A stretch of 64,000 bases of DNA from an uncultured Gemmiger sp. (GCA_947629015.1 CANRCB010000010.1:1-64000), one strand, 5' to 3'. Positions 26,045-34,961 are shown, counted from the first letter of the stretch. The notes: generated from the sequence alone by a model not told the origin. Made by a program: numbers and translations.

Positions 26045-26206
26045 ATGCCCAACGGCATCTATATCCAGACCGAGTATCACGGCAGACTCATTCGCAAGAT
26101 CGTTTGCAACGGGGAGGAGCGTTGGTTCATCGGGTCGGACTGTACCGTCACCTTCCCCTCGCTGGCCGCCTGCTTTGCCGCCATCGACGCGGCGCTTCTG
26201 GCGTAA
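26045..26206 (+). CDS. Small hypothetical protein
   Basis: The 53-residue product (YIQTEYHGRLIRKIVCNGEE, then a WFIGSDCTVTFPSLAACFAAID end) has reasonable amino-acid composition and a strong terminator behind it. An alternative ATG at 26027 would add six residues. Ribosome sites are G-rich but not ideal. No family recognised. Confidence 0.5.
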   Translation: MPNGIYIQTEYHGRLIRKIVCNGEERWFIGSDCTVTFPSLAACFAAIDAALLA

Positions 26207-26228
26207 AATTTCCTGTTTGCAGAAAACC

Positions 26229-26262
26229 GCCCCGGCACCTTCGGTGCCGGGGCGTTCCTCTT
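26229..26262. terminator. Bidirectional terminator between convergent genes
   Basis: GCCCCGGCACC-TTCG-GGTGCCGGGGC stem with a stable TTCG loop, followed by TTCCTCTTTT. Minus-strand side serves the flippase gene ending at 26269. Confidence 0.8.
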
Positions 26263-26268
26263 TTGCGA

Positions 26269-27708
26269 TCAGCTTTTATTTTTGCGCAGCCGGCCGGCCA
26301 CCATGCCCAGCAGCCGTTTTGCCATCTGCCATACCTCGCGGAAGTTGAGCGCGATGATGCCCGCCGTCATGCCCAGCACCGGCAGCACCCACGCCTGCAA
26401 CAGCATCAGCAGCGCGATCTCCGCCAGCACCAAAGCGAGGTTGAGCAGCAGCCACCGCGGCTGGAACCCGATCTCGATAAGCCCCCGGCTGGAGCGTGCG
26501 CGCAGCACAAACACCAGCAAAAGCGACAGGAAGCTGGCCGGCGTGACGCCCCACGGCCCGAACGCGAGGATGAAGAAGTAGTTTAAGATGAGGTTGAGGA
26601 TGGCCCCCGAGAGCATGGTGTACAGCGCAAAGCCGGAGCGTTTGTACACCACGAACACGCTGTTCAAAAACTGGTTGAGGCAGGTGGTCATGGAGCTCAG
26701 GGCCAAAAACGGCACCATGCGCCACGCCTCGTAATAATCGGCGCGGAACAGGCGCATCATCGGCCGGCACAGCAGCACCACGCCCGCCACGCAGCAGAAC
26801 AGCACGCTTGCGTAGATGCGGAACACGCGGCTGAAAAACGCCGGGCGGTCCTCCTCCTCGGTCACGGCGGAAAGCTGCCACGCCTCAAAAAACGTGGTGC
26901 CGATGATGGTGATGACCTGCGGCAGGAAATACCCGGCCGAGAGCAGCCCCACCCAGTAATCGCCCGATTGGCCGGCGTAGCCGCCGCCCATCGCCTGCAC
27001 GAAGAACATATCCGACGCGTTGATGACCCAGAAGCTGATGGACGCCGGTATCATCGGGATGCAGTAGCGCAGCATCTCCCACCAGAGGGCGCGGTCAAAG
27101 TGGCTGGGTTTGGCGTACTGCCCGCACCGCCCCGCCACGAACACGAACACCGCCGACAGCGCGTCGGAGGAGAACATGGCCAGCAGATACCCCCGCGCGC
27201 CGAGGTCCAGCACGTTCAGGTAGAGGATGTAAAACCCGAACAGCGAGAGCGTGGTGAGCACGCCGTCGATGGCGGCCAGCCGGTTGAGCATACGGCTGCG
27301 GATGAACTGCGTGCCCAGCGTGCGCAGGCAGCTCATCAAAACGCAGAGGTAGAGCAGCAGCAGATAATCCGCCGCGTTGGGGATGAGCCGCACCAGCGGC
27401 ATGGCCAGCACCAGCACGCCGAACCCGGTGGCGATGCTGGCGGCGCCGCCCATATAGACGCCGGCCTTGTCGGTGCTTTTGTCCAGCCCGAAACGGATGA
27501 CCGCGTAGCTGACCCCCAGGCTGACGACCGGTATCAGCAGATTGGCCACCTGCTGCATCATGGTGGAAACGCCCATCACGTCGGGGCTGGCAAAGGCGTA
27601 GCTGAGGTAGACGCGGATGAAGATGCTCAAAAATTTGGAGCTGAAATTGGAGATGGCAAACAGCAGCGTATTTTTGACGAGCAGGTTGTATTTTTGTTCC
27701 CCCGCCAT
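26269..27708 (-). CDS. Polysaccharide flippase-type membrane protein (Wzx/MVF/MATE superfamily)
   Basis: The 479-residue protein has about 12-14 membrane segments. The start KNTLLFAISNFSSKFLSIFI is typical of O-antigen/teichoic acid flippases, with further signature-like parts IPMIPASISFWVINASDMFF and FLNSVFVVYKRSGFALYTML. Such proteins move lipid-linked sugar repeat units across the membrane. The ATG at 27708 follows GGAAGGGAG. No sugar-transfer genes adjoin it, so its substrate cannot be inferred from neighbours. Confidence 0.85.
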   Translation of the reverse strand: MAGEQKYNLLVKNTLLFAISNFSSKFLSIFIRVYLSYAFASPDVMGVSTMMQQVANLLIPVVSLGVSYAVIRFGLDKSTDKAGVYMGGAASIATGFGVLVLAMPLVRLIPNAADYLLLLYLCVLMSCLRTLGTQFIRSRMLNRLAAIDGVLTTLSLFGFYILYLNVLDLGARGYLLAMFSSDALSAVFVFVAGRCGQYAKPSHFDRALWWEMLRYCIPMIPASISFWVINASDMFFVQAMGGGYAGQSGDYWVGLLSAGYFLPQVITIIGTTFFEAWQLSAVTEEEDRPAFFSRVFRIYASVLFCCVAGVVLLCRPMMRLFRADYYEAWRMVPFLALSSMTTCLNQFLNSVFVVYKRSGFALYTMLSGAILNLILNYFFILAFGPWGVTPASFLSLLLVFVLRARSSRGLIEIGFQPRWLLLNLALVLAEIALLMLLQAWVLPVLGMTAGIIALNFREVWQMAKRLLGMVAGRLRKNKS

Positions 27709-27751
27709 ATGGGCGCTCCCTTCCCGGATGGTTTTTGTGGTCCCTTCCCCG

Positions 27752-28345
27752 TCATTCTATGCCCGGCGGCGCGGCGGTGCCGGGCTGCCGGCGCAAAAGC
27801 GCGCGGCGGGCACGGTAGTCCGGCAGATGCGCGGCCACGGCGGCCCAGAAGGCGGCGCTATGGTCAGGATGGGCAAAATGGCAAAATTCATGCACGACGA
27901 CGTATTCCTGCGCGGCGGGCGGCATGGCGCACAGCCGCCGCGCAAAGGCCAGCGTGCCGGTGCGCAGGCTGCAGCTGCCCCAGCGGGTGCGCATATCCCG
28001 CACCGCCACGCGCGGCATACGCCCGCCCGGGCACTGCGCCGCGAAGGCCGGGTACCATTCCCGGCACAGCGCGGTGAAATGGCGCAGCGCCTCGGCTTTG
28101 TCCGGCAGCGCGGCGGCAAGGGCGGCCTCGCCGGCGGCGCGGCGGGCCAGCTGCGCCTGCACGCCGCGCACCCAATCGGCCCGCGCCGCCACAAAGGCAT
28201 CCACGGCCGCGGCGGGCACCAGAGGGTGGGCACTGGCGGCCACGCTGCCGTCCGCGCGCACGCGCAGGTTGATGTTTTTGACCCGCCGCCTGTACAGCGT
28301 GTACGCCACGCCCCCGGCCCGGCGCGCCTGCGCAGCCTTTTGCAA
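27752..28345 (-). CDS. YgjP/DUF45-type zinc metallopeptidase
   Basis: The 197-residue protein shows the usual pattern of the M48-like DUF45 (YgjP) family: VKNINLRVRADGSVAASAH at the start, RWGSCS in the middle and VVHEFCHFAHPDHSAAFW, a HExxH zinc site (HEFCH) with a downstream His. It is cytoplasmic; family members are often encoded near restriction systems, which is not the case here. The start is uncertain: TTG at 28345 has a G-rich site, and no ATG is well placed. Confidence 0.85.
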   Translation of the reverse strand: MQKAAQARRAGGVAYTLYRRRVKNINLRVRADGSVAASAHPLVPAAAVDAFVAARADWVRGVQAQLARRAAGEAALAAALPDKAEALRHFTALCREWYPAFAAQCPGGRMPRVAVRDMRTRWGSCSLRTGTLAFARRLCAMPPAAQEYVVVHEFCHFAHPDHSAAFWAAVAAHLPDYRARRALLRRQPGTAAPPGIE

Positions 28346-28404
28346 CGGCGCCCCCGCCTTTCCCGGTACAAATCTTTATTTATTGTACACGCTTTTGCGC
28401 CGCA

Positions 28405-28545
28405 GTGCAAGGGTGAGAGATATTTGCGGGGCGTTTCCCGCCCGGCCCTTCATCCGGCCGCGCCGTAAGGTGCTGGCGGGATGCCATTGGCGGCGGGGTC
28501 AAGGCCCCGCCCTGCAAACTGCCCGGAAGCAGATCGCGGGGCGGG
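28405..28545. repeat. Intergenic repeat copy
   Basis: It contains CGGCCCTTCATCCGGCCGCG, a diverged copy of the CCTCATCCGGCCGC family, and GGCGGGGTCAAGGCCCCGCC, which also occurs at 22445-22465. No gene seen between 28346 and 28582. Confidence 0.65.
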
Positions 28546-28582
28546 GCCGTTTGGCCCCGCCCCGCGGCGTTCCTTTTTGTTG

Positions 28583-31312
28583 TCATTTGCGGGCGCACCG
28601 GTACAGCGCAAGGGCGGTACCGGCGGCCAGGGCGCTCACCGCCAGCAGCGCCCACCACACGGCGGGCCGCGCGGTGTCCCCCGTTTGGGGGATGCCGGTG
28701 GGCGGCGGGGTCACGGCCGGGGCCGGGGTGGGTGCCGGCGTGGGCGAAGGCGCCGGGGCCGGCGTCGGGGAAGGTGTGGGCGTGGGTGTGGGCGTGGGCG
28801 AAGGTGTCGGCGCCGGCTCCCGCCGGTTCACGAACTGCACGGCGGCGGTATCGCCGGGCGGCACCAGCCCCTGCGCGCCCTCGGCCGCGGTGCTATAGCC
28901 GCCGGTATCGGCCTCGGCTTCGGTGACGGTGTAGGGCGTTTCGGCCGGCAGGCCCTGCGCCGCGGCGCTCTGCCCGCTTTGGAGGGTGAATTCCGCCACG
29001 CCGGCGGTAAAATCCATCTCCCCATAGGTGCCGTTGACGGCGGTATCGCCCAGCTCCACGCGGAAATGGAACGCCCGCCCGGGCTCACCCAGAGCGCCTT
29101 CCACCGTTTTTTGGACGAGCAGGCCGCCGGTATCGGGCGTGCCGATCTGCAAAATGCCGTTGCACATGATGCCGCCCGCGCCGTACACGGCACTGGTGCT
29201 GTTGCGGGCGATGAGCACCCGCGCGGCGCTTTGCGCGGCGGTGATGCCGGCGGCATCCAGCCCCGATAGGAAGCCGACGAACTGTGCCGACGTCGGCTGC
29301 CGCCCCGGCGTGACCGCCGCGCCGTCAAGGCCGCGCCAGTTGTACGCCCCGCCGCCCAGTGCGCGGGAGGAGACGTACAGCGCCGGGGTGCGGTCTTGCA
29401 GCACCGCCGTGCGCGTGACCAGCAGCACATCCAGCCCGGCGCCGCCGGGCATACCGGGGTTTTGGTTGCCGTAGACGGCGCCACCGTCGGTGAGGTAGAT
29501 GGAGGCCGAGGCGTCGGGGCAGAGGCCGATGCCGTTGGCATAGCGGCCGGCATCCTGCACGCGGCCGGCCAAAAACCGCCCCTGGGCGGTGGTGTTGGTG
29601 GTGACGATGGCGTTGGTCAGGTACAGCGCGCACCGGTCGCCGATATAGATGCCGCCGGCGCTGAACTCCCGGTCGCTGTAGTGCGCGTCGTCCAGGATGA
29701 CGCTCTCGCCGGTGCAGACGTTGTCGGCGATGGTGCCGCCGCGGATGGTCATGGTGAGGGGGTCGTCGTCATAATCGCAGAAGGCGCAGATGCCCCCGCC
29801 GTTGACCAGCGCGGTGTTGCCCACCACGCTGCCGCCGTCCATGGTGAACCGGGTGTGGTCGAACAGGTACATACCGCCGCCGCGGTCCGCCCGGTTGCCG
29901 GTGATGTCGGCGCCCGCCCCCAGGCTGAGCGCGGCCGTGCCGTACACGTACAGCCCGCCGCCGTTGGTCTCGATGCCAAGGTGGGCGGCGTCGGCGTGGG
30001 CGTCGTTGTCCGCGACGGCGGTATCGGCCAGCTGCAGGGCGGTATCGCCGCCCGCGAACAGCCCGGCGCCGTACCCGTAGGTGAGGGTGTTGCCGCGCAC
30101 GGCCGCCCCGCTGAAGGCGACGCTGCCGACATCGTAGAGCCAGATACCGCCGCCGAAGCCCTGCGCATCGGCCCCGGCGTGCACGGTGTTGTTTTGGATG
30201 CCGACGCCCTGCCCCGGCCCGCCCTGCACCGCGAACCCCGCGCCGGACAGCCAGATACCGCCGCCGGCCTCGCCCGCCGTGTTGCCGTTGACCTGCGCCG
30301 TGCCGCCCAGGCGCAGCGTGCTGCCGGCGTTGACACGGATGCCGCCGCCCGCGTACTGCGCGGTGTTGGCGCTGACCTCGCCGCCGGTGAGCTCGACGGT
30401 GCTGGGCGCGGTGCCCCATTCCGCCACGGCCTCGGCGATAAAGATGCCGCCCCCGGTGCCCGCGGTGTTGCCGGTGACGGCGCCGCCCTCCATGGTAAAG
30501 GCGCAGCCCTCCAGCTTGATGCCGCCGCCCTCGCCGCCCGGCGCGCTGTTGCCGTTGACGGCGGCGCTGCCGCGCAGGATGACGGTGTTGCCCTGCACGG
30601 CGTTGATGCCGCCGCCCCCGTACTGCGTGGCGGTGTTGCCGGTGACGCTCCCGCCGGAAAGGGTGAGCACGGCGCCCCCCGGCGCCGCGGCGTAGATGCC
30701 GCCGCCGTACTGCGCGGTGTTGCCGGTGACGGCGCCGCCCTCCATGTTGAGGGTGCCGCCCTCCAGCAGCACGCCGCCGGCCGCCCATTGGGCGGCGTTG
30801 TTTTGCAGCACCGCGCCCGCTTGCAGCGTGAGCGTGCCGCCCTGTACCGCGACGAGGAAGTTGTTGCCGTCGGTGTCGGTTTGCGGCGTGAAGCTCCCCT
30901 TGTTGCCGTCCAGCGTGATGTCCCGCAGGGTGAGGGCGGCGCCGGCGGACACGGTGAGCAGGTCACAGAAGGCGCCCTTGACCACCGCGGCGGCCGTGCC
31001 GGGCGCCGCGGTGAGGGTGATGCTTTTGCCCTGCGGCACCGCCGCGCCGGCCGTGGCCGTCAGCGTGCCCTGCACGTAGACGGTGCCGCCGTCCTCCACC
31101 GCCTCGAACGCCTTGCCGAGGGTGGCGCAGGGGCTGCCCTGTGTGCCGTCGCCGCTGCCGTCATCGCCGCTTTCCGATACGTACACCGCCGGCGAAAGGG
31201 CGGCCGGCGAAGGCGCGGCGGCCGCGGCGGGGCAGGCGCACAGCGCCGCCAGAAAAAACAGGCCCGCCAGCGCAGCCACAGCGCGCCGCGGGCGGGAAAG
31301 GTTCCTTTGCAT
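28583..31312 (-). CDS. Cell-wall-anchored right-handed beta-helix protein
   Basis: The 909-residue protein has a signal peptide (VAALAGLFFLAALCACPAAA). A long parallel beta-helix follows (about 40-700), built from repeats of the type GGAVTGNTAxxGGGI that resemble the Chlamydia-type polymorphic outer-membrane repeats in Gram-positive surface proteins. After that come a DUF7601/SpaA-like beta domain (about 727-830, LLVQKTVEGALGEPGRAFHF), a Pro-Thr-Ser linker and IPQTGD near 874 with membrane helix and CARK tail. It is a wall-anchored adhesin or glycan-binding protein by design; the ligand is unknown. The ATG at 31312 is chosen for AGAGGAAG upstream. Confidence 0.87.
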   Translation of the reverse strand: MQRNLSRPRRAVAALAGLFFLAALCACPAAAAAPSPAALSPAVYVSESGDDGSGDGTQGSPCATLGKAFEAVEDGGTVYVQGTLTATAGAAVPQGKSITLTAAPGTAAAVVKGAFCDLLTVSAGAALTLRDITLDGNKGSFTPQTDTDGNNFLVAVQGGTLTLQAGAVLQNNAAQWAAGGVLLEGGTLNMEGGAVTGNTAQYGGGIYAAAPGGAVLTLSGGSVTGNTATQYGGGGINAVQGNTVILRGSAAVNGNSAPGGEGGGIKLEGCAFTMEGGAVTGNTAGTGGGIFIAEAVAEWGTAPSTVELTGGEVSANTAQYAGGGIRVNAGSTLRLGGTAQVNGNTAGEAGGGIWLSGAGFAVQGGPGQGVGIQNNTVHAGADAQGFGGGIWLYDVGSVAFSGAAVRGNTLTYGYGAGLFAGGDTALQLADTAVADNDAHADAAHLGIETNGGGLYVYGTAALSLGAGADITGNRADRGGGMYLFDHTRFTMDGGSVVGNTALVNGGGICAFCDYDDDPLTMTIRGGTIADNVCTGESVILDDAHYSDREFSAGGIYIGDRCALYLTNAIVTTNTTAQGRFLAGRVQDAGRYANGIGLCPDASASIYLTDGGAVYGNQNPGMPGGAGLDVLLVTRTAVLQDRTPALYVSSRALGGGAYNWRGLDGAAVTPGRQPTSAQFVGFLSGLDAAGITAAQSAARVLIARNSTSAVYGAGGIMCNGILQIGTPDTGGLLVQKTVEGALGEPGRAFHFRVELGDTAVNGTYGEMDFTAGVAEFTLQSGQSAAAQGLPAETPYTVTEAEADTGGYSTAAEGAQGLVPPGDTAAVQFVNRREPAPTPSPTPTPTPTPSPTPAPAPSPTPAPTPAPAVTPPPTGIPQTGDTARPAVWWALLAVSALAAGTALALYRCARK

Positions 31313-31742
31313 CGGGCATCTTCCTCTCTTTGGGTGCAGGGGTGCAGAAAACCGCCGGGCTGTCCCCAAAAAAGGCAGCGGGCGCCGTACGGTATCATGT
31401 ATACGGGCGGCGCGGTGCCGTTATGCTCCGAGGCCAAAAGAGGGGGCGCGGGCTGCCAAAAAACGGCCGCTGCCGCATGGGGTGGCGGCCGCAGATTGTC
31501 GAAAAAGGAGCAGCAAATGCTTTTTGGAGTGCTTGTAGGGGACGGCCTCCGGACGTCCCGCAAACCTTCCGCCGTTGCAACGTTCACGGGGCGTCGAGGA
31601 CGCCGAGCCGCAGCGAGGCGTTTCGGAGCGCAAGCTCCGGGCTTCGCACCGGAGCCAAGCGCCCGAAGCGCGGCTCTTGGCGCGGAGATCGCCGCCCCCT
31701 ACAGCGTGCCTTGGAATCGCAGTTGACTTTTTCGACACGCTG
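31313..31742. other. Gene-free stretch upstream of the beta-helix gene
   Basis: No credible gene. It contains inverted GC-rich motifs (GGGGCGTCGAGGACGCCG, 31588-31606; GGAGCGCAAGCTCC, 31625-31639) related to the 87-bp repeat at 19.75 kb, and ends in GCCGCCCCCTAC (31692), the same ending as the repeat family. Confidence 0.55.
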
Positions 31743-31774
31743 TGCCGCCCGGCGCCTGTTGGCGCCGGGCGGCA
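31743..31774. terminator. Strong hairpin behind the feo locus
   Basis: TGCCGCCCGGCGCC / GGCGCCGGGCGGCA stem with TGTT loop, 39 bases beyond the last feo gene. The stem is nearly the same as that at 6505-6534. Confidence 0.65.
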
Positions 31775-31812
31775 CAAAGCTGTGGAAAAGCCGGATGGCA
31801 AAACTCCCCTTT

Positions 31813-31998
31813 TTATTCCCCGCGGGGCTGCGGGTGGCAGGCATCGGCGTGCGGGCAGCCGCAGCAGGCGTGCGGGCAGCCGCCCGCTTTTTTGCGGCGG
31901 CGGCCAACGGCCATACGGCCGACGACGCCCAGGCAGACGCTGAACACGGCCAGCGCCACCACCACGGTGGCAAGGTCGGGGCCTAAAAACGCCAGCAT
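31813..31998 (-). CDS. FeoB-associated Cys-rich membrane protein
   Basis: The 61-residue product has one membrane helix (LATVVVALAVFSVCLGVVG) and a basic stretch (RRRKK) followed by a Cys/His-rich tail (CPHACCGCPHADACHPQP). This is the typical form of the small FeoB-associated protein found behind feoB in Firmicutes. GGAGGAGGG precedes the ATG at 31998. It lies 22 bases after feoB in the same operon. It is thought to assist Fe2+ transport, perhaps as a metal-handling partner. Confidence 0.88.
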   Translation of the reverse strand: MLAFLGPDLATVVVALAVFSVCLGVVGRMAVGRRRKKAGGCPHACCGCPHADACHPQPRGE

Positions 31999-32020
31999 AA
32001 GGTTACCCTCCTCCGTTGAC

Positions 32021-34228
32021 TCACTTGCCGGCCGCCGCCACGCTGGAAACGCTGTGGCGGGCATCGAATTTGGGCGCCGGGCGCAGCAGCAGGTACAACA
32101 GCCCCGCCAGCAGCGCCACCGCCACGACGGTGAAGAAGCCGAACCCGGCCTCGCCGGTGGCGAGCCCCGCCAGCTGGTAGACGATGAGCGAGACGATGTA
32201 GGCGAACCCGCACATATACCCGATGGCGGCAAAGGTCCATTTGGCGTTGTTCATCTCCCGCTTGATGGCGCCCATGGCGGCAAAGCAGGGCGCGCACAGC
32301 AGGTTGAAGATCATAAAGCTGTAGGCGGTCACGGGGCCAAGGTCGGCGCCGACGGCGGCCCAGATATCGTGCGAGTCCTCCAGAAGGTCGGCGCTGCCGG
32401 CGTATTTGTACAGCACGCCGAAGGTGTTGACGACCTCCTCCTTGGCGATGAGGCCGGTGATGGTGGCGACGGTGAACTTCCACGCGTTGGCGCCCACCCA
32501 GCCCAGCGGCCAAAACAGCCACGCGATGCCGTTGCCGAGCGCGGCCAAAAGGGAATTGTCATTGTCGGTGACGGCGCCGAAGGCGCCGCCCTCAAAGCCG
32601 TAGCCCTGCAAAAACCACAGCACGATGCTGGACACCAAGATCACCGAGCCGGCGCGCTTGATGTAGCTCCAGCCGCGCTCCCACGCGGCGCGGAAGATGT
32701 TGCCCCACGCGGGCACATGGTAGGCGGGCAGCTCCATGACGAAGGGCGCGGGCTCGCCGGCGAACGCCTTGCACTTTTTGAGCATGATGCCGGAGACGAC
32801 CACCGCCGCGATGCCGATGAAATACGCCGAAGTGGCGACGAGCGGGCTCTCGTGGAACACCGCGCCGGCGATGAGCCCGATGATGGGCATCTTGGCCGAG
32901 CAGGGGATGAAGGTGGTGGTCATGACGGTGAGCTTGCGGTCACGGTCGTTCTCGATGGTGCGGGTGGACATGATGCCCGGCACGCCGCAGCCGCTGGAGA
33001 CAAGCAGCGGGATAAAGCTCTTGCCGGAAAGGCCGAACCGGCGGAAGATGCGGTCCATCACGAAGGCGATGCGGGCCATATAGCCGATGTCCTCCAAAAT
33101 GGCGAGCAGGAAGCTCAGCACCAGGATCTGCGGCACAAAGCCCAGCACCGCGCCCACGCCGGCGACGATGCCGTCCTGGATGAGGCCGTACAGCCAGCCG
33201 GCCACCACCGGCTCCCCGGCGGCGTTGAGCAGCAGCTTGTCAAACAGGCCGGGCACCACCTCGCCGAACAACACGTCGTTGGCCCAGTCGGTGCCCATGG
33301 TGCCGAAGGAGACCGGCGTGCCGCCCATGGCGACGGTGTAGATGGCGAACATGACGACGGCAAAGATGGGCAGCGCCAGCACGCGGTTGGTGACGATGCG
33401 GTCGATCTTGTCCGAGGCGGACAGGGCGCCGATGGCGGCGTGCTTTTTCACCGCGCGCCCCACCACGGTGTTGATGTAGGCGTAGCGCTGGTTGGTGATG
33501 ATGCTCTCGGCGTCGTCGTCCATCTCCTTCTCGCAGTCGGCGATGTGCTCGTCGATGTGGTCCAGCACATCGGCGGGCAGGGCCAGCTCCTTTTGCACCT
33601 TTTCGTCCCGCTCAAACAGCTTGACGGCGTACCAGCGCAGGAAACGCGGCTCCACCCTGCCCTCGACGGATTCCTCGATGTGGGCCAGCGCGTGCTCCAC
33701 ACTGCCGGTGAACACGTGCGGCAGCTCGCCGCTTTTGCCCTTTTCGGCGGCCCTGACGGCGGCCTCGGCGGCGGCGGCGCTGCCTTCGTTTTTCAGCGCG
33801 CTGATCTCCAGCGCCTCGCACCCAAGCTCCGCGCTGAGTTTGGCAAGGTCGATGGTGTCGCCGTTTTTGCGCACCAGGTCGATCATGTTGACGGCCATCA
33901 CCACCGGGATGCCCAGCTCGACGAGCTGGGTGGTGAGGTAGAGGTTGCGCTCGATGTTGGTGCCGTCGATGATGTTCAAAATGGCGTCGGGCTTCTCGTT
34001 CACCAGGTAGCTGCGGGCCACGACTTCCTCCAGCGTATACGGCGAGAGTGAGTAGATGCCCGGCAGGTCCTGGATGATGACGTCTTTATGGCCTTTCAGA
34101 TGCCCTTCCTTTTTTTCCACCGTGACGCCCGGCCAGTTGCCGACATACTGGTTGGAACCGGTCAGGGCGTTGAACAGCGTCGTCTTGCCGCTGTTGGGGT
34201 TGCCCGCGAGGGCGATTTTCAAAGGCAT
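32021..34228 (-). CDS. feoB: Ferrous iron transport protein B
   Basis: The 735-residue protein has an N-terminal G domain with ALAGNPNSGKTTLFNALTG (G1), WPGVTVEKKEG (G2), DLPGIYSLSPY (G3) and NMIDL (G4), a helical linker (about 165-270), then a core of about 10 membrane segments with the gate motifs PVSFGTMG and SSGCGVPGIMSTRTIEND. It imports Fe2+ at the membrane, driven or gated by GTP. CTCC-complement AAGGAGGG lies before the ATG. It has its own operator-like element upstream, separate from the feoA genes, and a hairpin between them. Confidence 0.96.
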   Translation of the reverse strand: MPLKIALAGNPNSGKTTLFNALTGSNQYVGNWPGVTVEKKEGHLKGHKDVIIQDLPGIYSLSPYTLEEVVARSYLVNEKPDAILNIIDGTNIERNLYLTTQLVELGIPVVMAVNMIDLVRKNGDTIDLAKLSAELGCEALEISALKNEGSAAAAEAAVRAAEKGKSGELPHVFTGSVEHALAHIEESVEGRVEPRFLRWYAVKLFERDEKVQKELALPADVLDHIDEHIADCEKEMDDDAESIITNQRYAYINTVVGRAVKKHAAIGALSASDKIDRIVTNRVLALPIFAVVMFAIYTVAMGGTPVSFGTMGTDWANDVLFGEVVPGLFDKLLLNAAGEPVVAGWLYGLIQDGIVAGVGAVLGFVPQILVLSFLLAILEDIGYMARIAFVMDRIFRRFGLSGKSFIPLLVSSGCGVPGIMSTRTIENDRDRKLTVMTTTFIPCSAKMPIIGLIAGAVFHESPLVATSAYFIGIAAVVVSGIMLKKCKAFAGEPAPFVMELPAYHVPAWGNIFRAAWERGWSYIKRAGSVILVSSIVLWFLQGYGFEGGAFGAVTDNDNSLLAALGNGIAWLFWPLGWVGANAWKFTVATITGLIAKEEVVNTFGVLYKYAGSADLLEDSHDIWAAVGADLGPVTAYSFMIFNLLCAPCFAAMGAIKREMNNAKWTFAAIGYMCGFAYIVSLIVYQLAGLATGEAGFGFFTVVAVALLAGLLYLLLRPAPKFDARHSVSSVAAAGK

Positions 34229-34255
34229 GGGTGTTCCCTCCTTTTGGTTGTGTAT

Positions 34256-34283
34256 CGCTAATTTTGGTTCGCTATGGCTAACC
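34256..34283 (-). promoter_or_regulatory. Operator-like element upstream of feoB
   Basis: The 28 bases GCTAA-x2-TTGGTT-x6-GCTAACC match the element at 34856-34883 in 21 of 28 positions. It resembles half-sites of DtxR/IdeR boxes (GCTAACC). Lies 28 bases upstream of the feoB ATG. Binding by an iron regulator is inferred. Confidence 0.6.
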
Positions 34284-34291
34284 TTGCGCCG

Positions 34292-34330
34292 TAAAACCGC
34301 CCCGCTCTGCGGCGGGGCCCTGCGGTTTTA
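34292..34330 (-). terminator. Hairpin between the second feoA and feoB
   Basis: TAAAACCGC...GCGGTTTTA outer stem with an inner CCCCGC/GCGGGG stem, on top of the feoA stop codon. It would separate feoA from feoB transcription, in line with a second operator before feoB. Confidence 0.7.
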
Positions 34331-34549
34331 TGCCAGCTCGATCATTTCGGCGTCCGCCTTGCGCACGCTGAGCTCATACCCGCGCACGTTGAGCTCCATC
34401 GGGTCACCCAGCGGCGCGACCTTGCGCACATAGAGCTGCGTGCCCTTGGTGATGCCCATGTCCATGATGCGGCGCTTGACCGGCCCCTCGCCGTGCAGAC
34501 GCGCCACGGTGACTGTCTCGCCGACCCTGGCATCCTTGAGCGTCTTCAT
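34328..34549 (-). CDS. feoA: FeoA domain protein, second copy
   Basis: The 73-residue SH3-like protein has the FeoA pattern: GETVTVARLHGEGPVKRRIMDMG, KGTQLYVRKVAPLGDPMEL and NVRGYELSVRKADAEMI. FeoA is a small cytoplasmic partner of FeoB. AAAAGGGGGG precedes the ATG. It lies 21 bases after the first feoA copy. Confidence 0.92.
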   Translation of the reverse strand: MKTLKDARVGETVTVARLHGEGPVKRRIMDMGITKGTQLYVRKVAPLGDPMELNVRGYELSVRKADAEMIELA

Positions 34550-34570
34550 AACCGTTCCCCCCTTTTGCGT

Positions 34571-34780
34571 TCAGACCATCACGCGGTTGGCCATCGTCCC
34601 GTCCAGGGCGACGCGCCCCTCCTTCACGTGCACGATAAGGTTGCCGCCCCATTGGTTGACGACCGTCACATCCTGCCCCACCACAAAGCCGAGCTCCGCC
34701 AGGTGCTGGCGCACCTCGTCCTTGCCGGTGATCTTGCGGATGGTCACCGTCTCGCCCGGGCGGGCAATGGTCAATGGCAT
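34571..34780 (-). CDS. feoA: FeoA domain protein, first copy
   Basis: The 69-residue product shows the same SH3-like pattern: ARPGETVTIRKITGKDEVRQHLAELGF, GQDVTVVNQWGGNLIVHVKEGRVALD (short motif RQHLAELGFVVGQDVTV). The ATG at 34780 matches the length of family members; a frame start at 34864 would overlap the promoter and is rejected. The ribosome site (AGAGAGGGG) is further away than usual. The first gene of the feo operon. Confidence 0.88.
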   Translation of the reverse strand: MPLTIARPGETVTIRKITGKDEVRQHLAELGFVVGQDVTVVNQWGGNLIVHVKEGRVALDGTMANRVMV

Positions 34781-34845
34781 CAAATCGAAGGACCCCTCTC
34801 TGTGGCCGTGCGTACCGATGGGCCGCGCGTGTTTCTGCGTCTGCA

Positions 34846-34883
34846 AGTTTACCACGGCTAACATTGGTTGTCAATAGCTAACC
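34846..34883 (-). promoter_or_regulatory. Promoter and operator of the feo operon
   Basis: Minus strand: TTGACA (34874-34869), 17-base spacer, TAAACT (34851-34846). The operator-like GGCTAACATTGGTTGTCAAT plus AGCTAACC (34856-34883) covers the -35 box and most of the spacer, so a bound repressor would block polymerase. The same element is found before feoB. Confidence 0.75.
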
Positions 34884-34932
34884 GCAAAATATTTTTCCTC
34901 CCCTCCCCCGGCCGCGCCGCGTGGGGGCGGGC

Positions 34933-34961
34933 TTGCGCGGCGGGCACGGCAGGGGTATAAT
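34933..34961 (+). promoter_or_regulatory. Promoter of the MATE transporter gene
   Basis: TTGCGC (34933-34938), 17-base spacer, TATAAT (34956-34961), about 70 bases before the start codon. Confidence 0.65.

Noticed and set aside
29396-31726. A 776-codon plus-strand frame opposite the beta-helix gene
   Set aside because: It is the complement of the GGxxxGNTAxxGG repeats and consists of Ala/Gly/Arg/His repeats without a domain or start signal.
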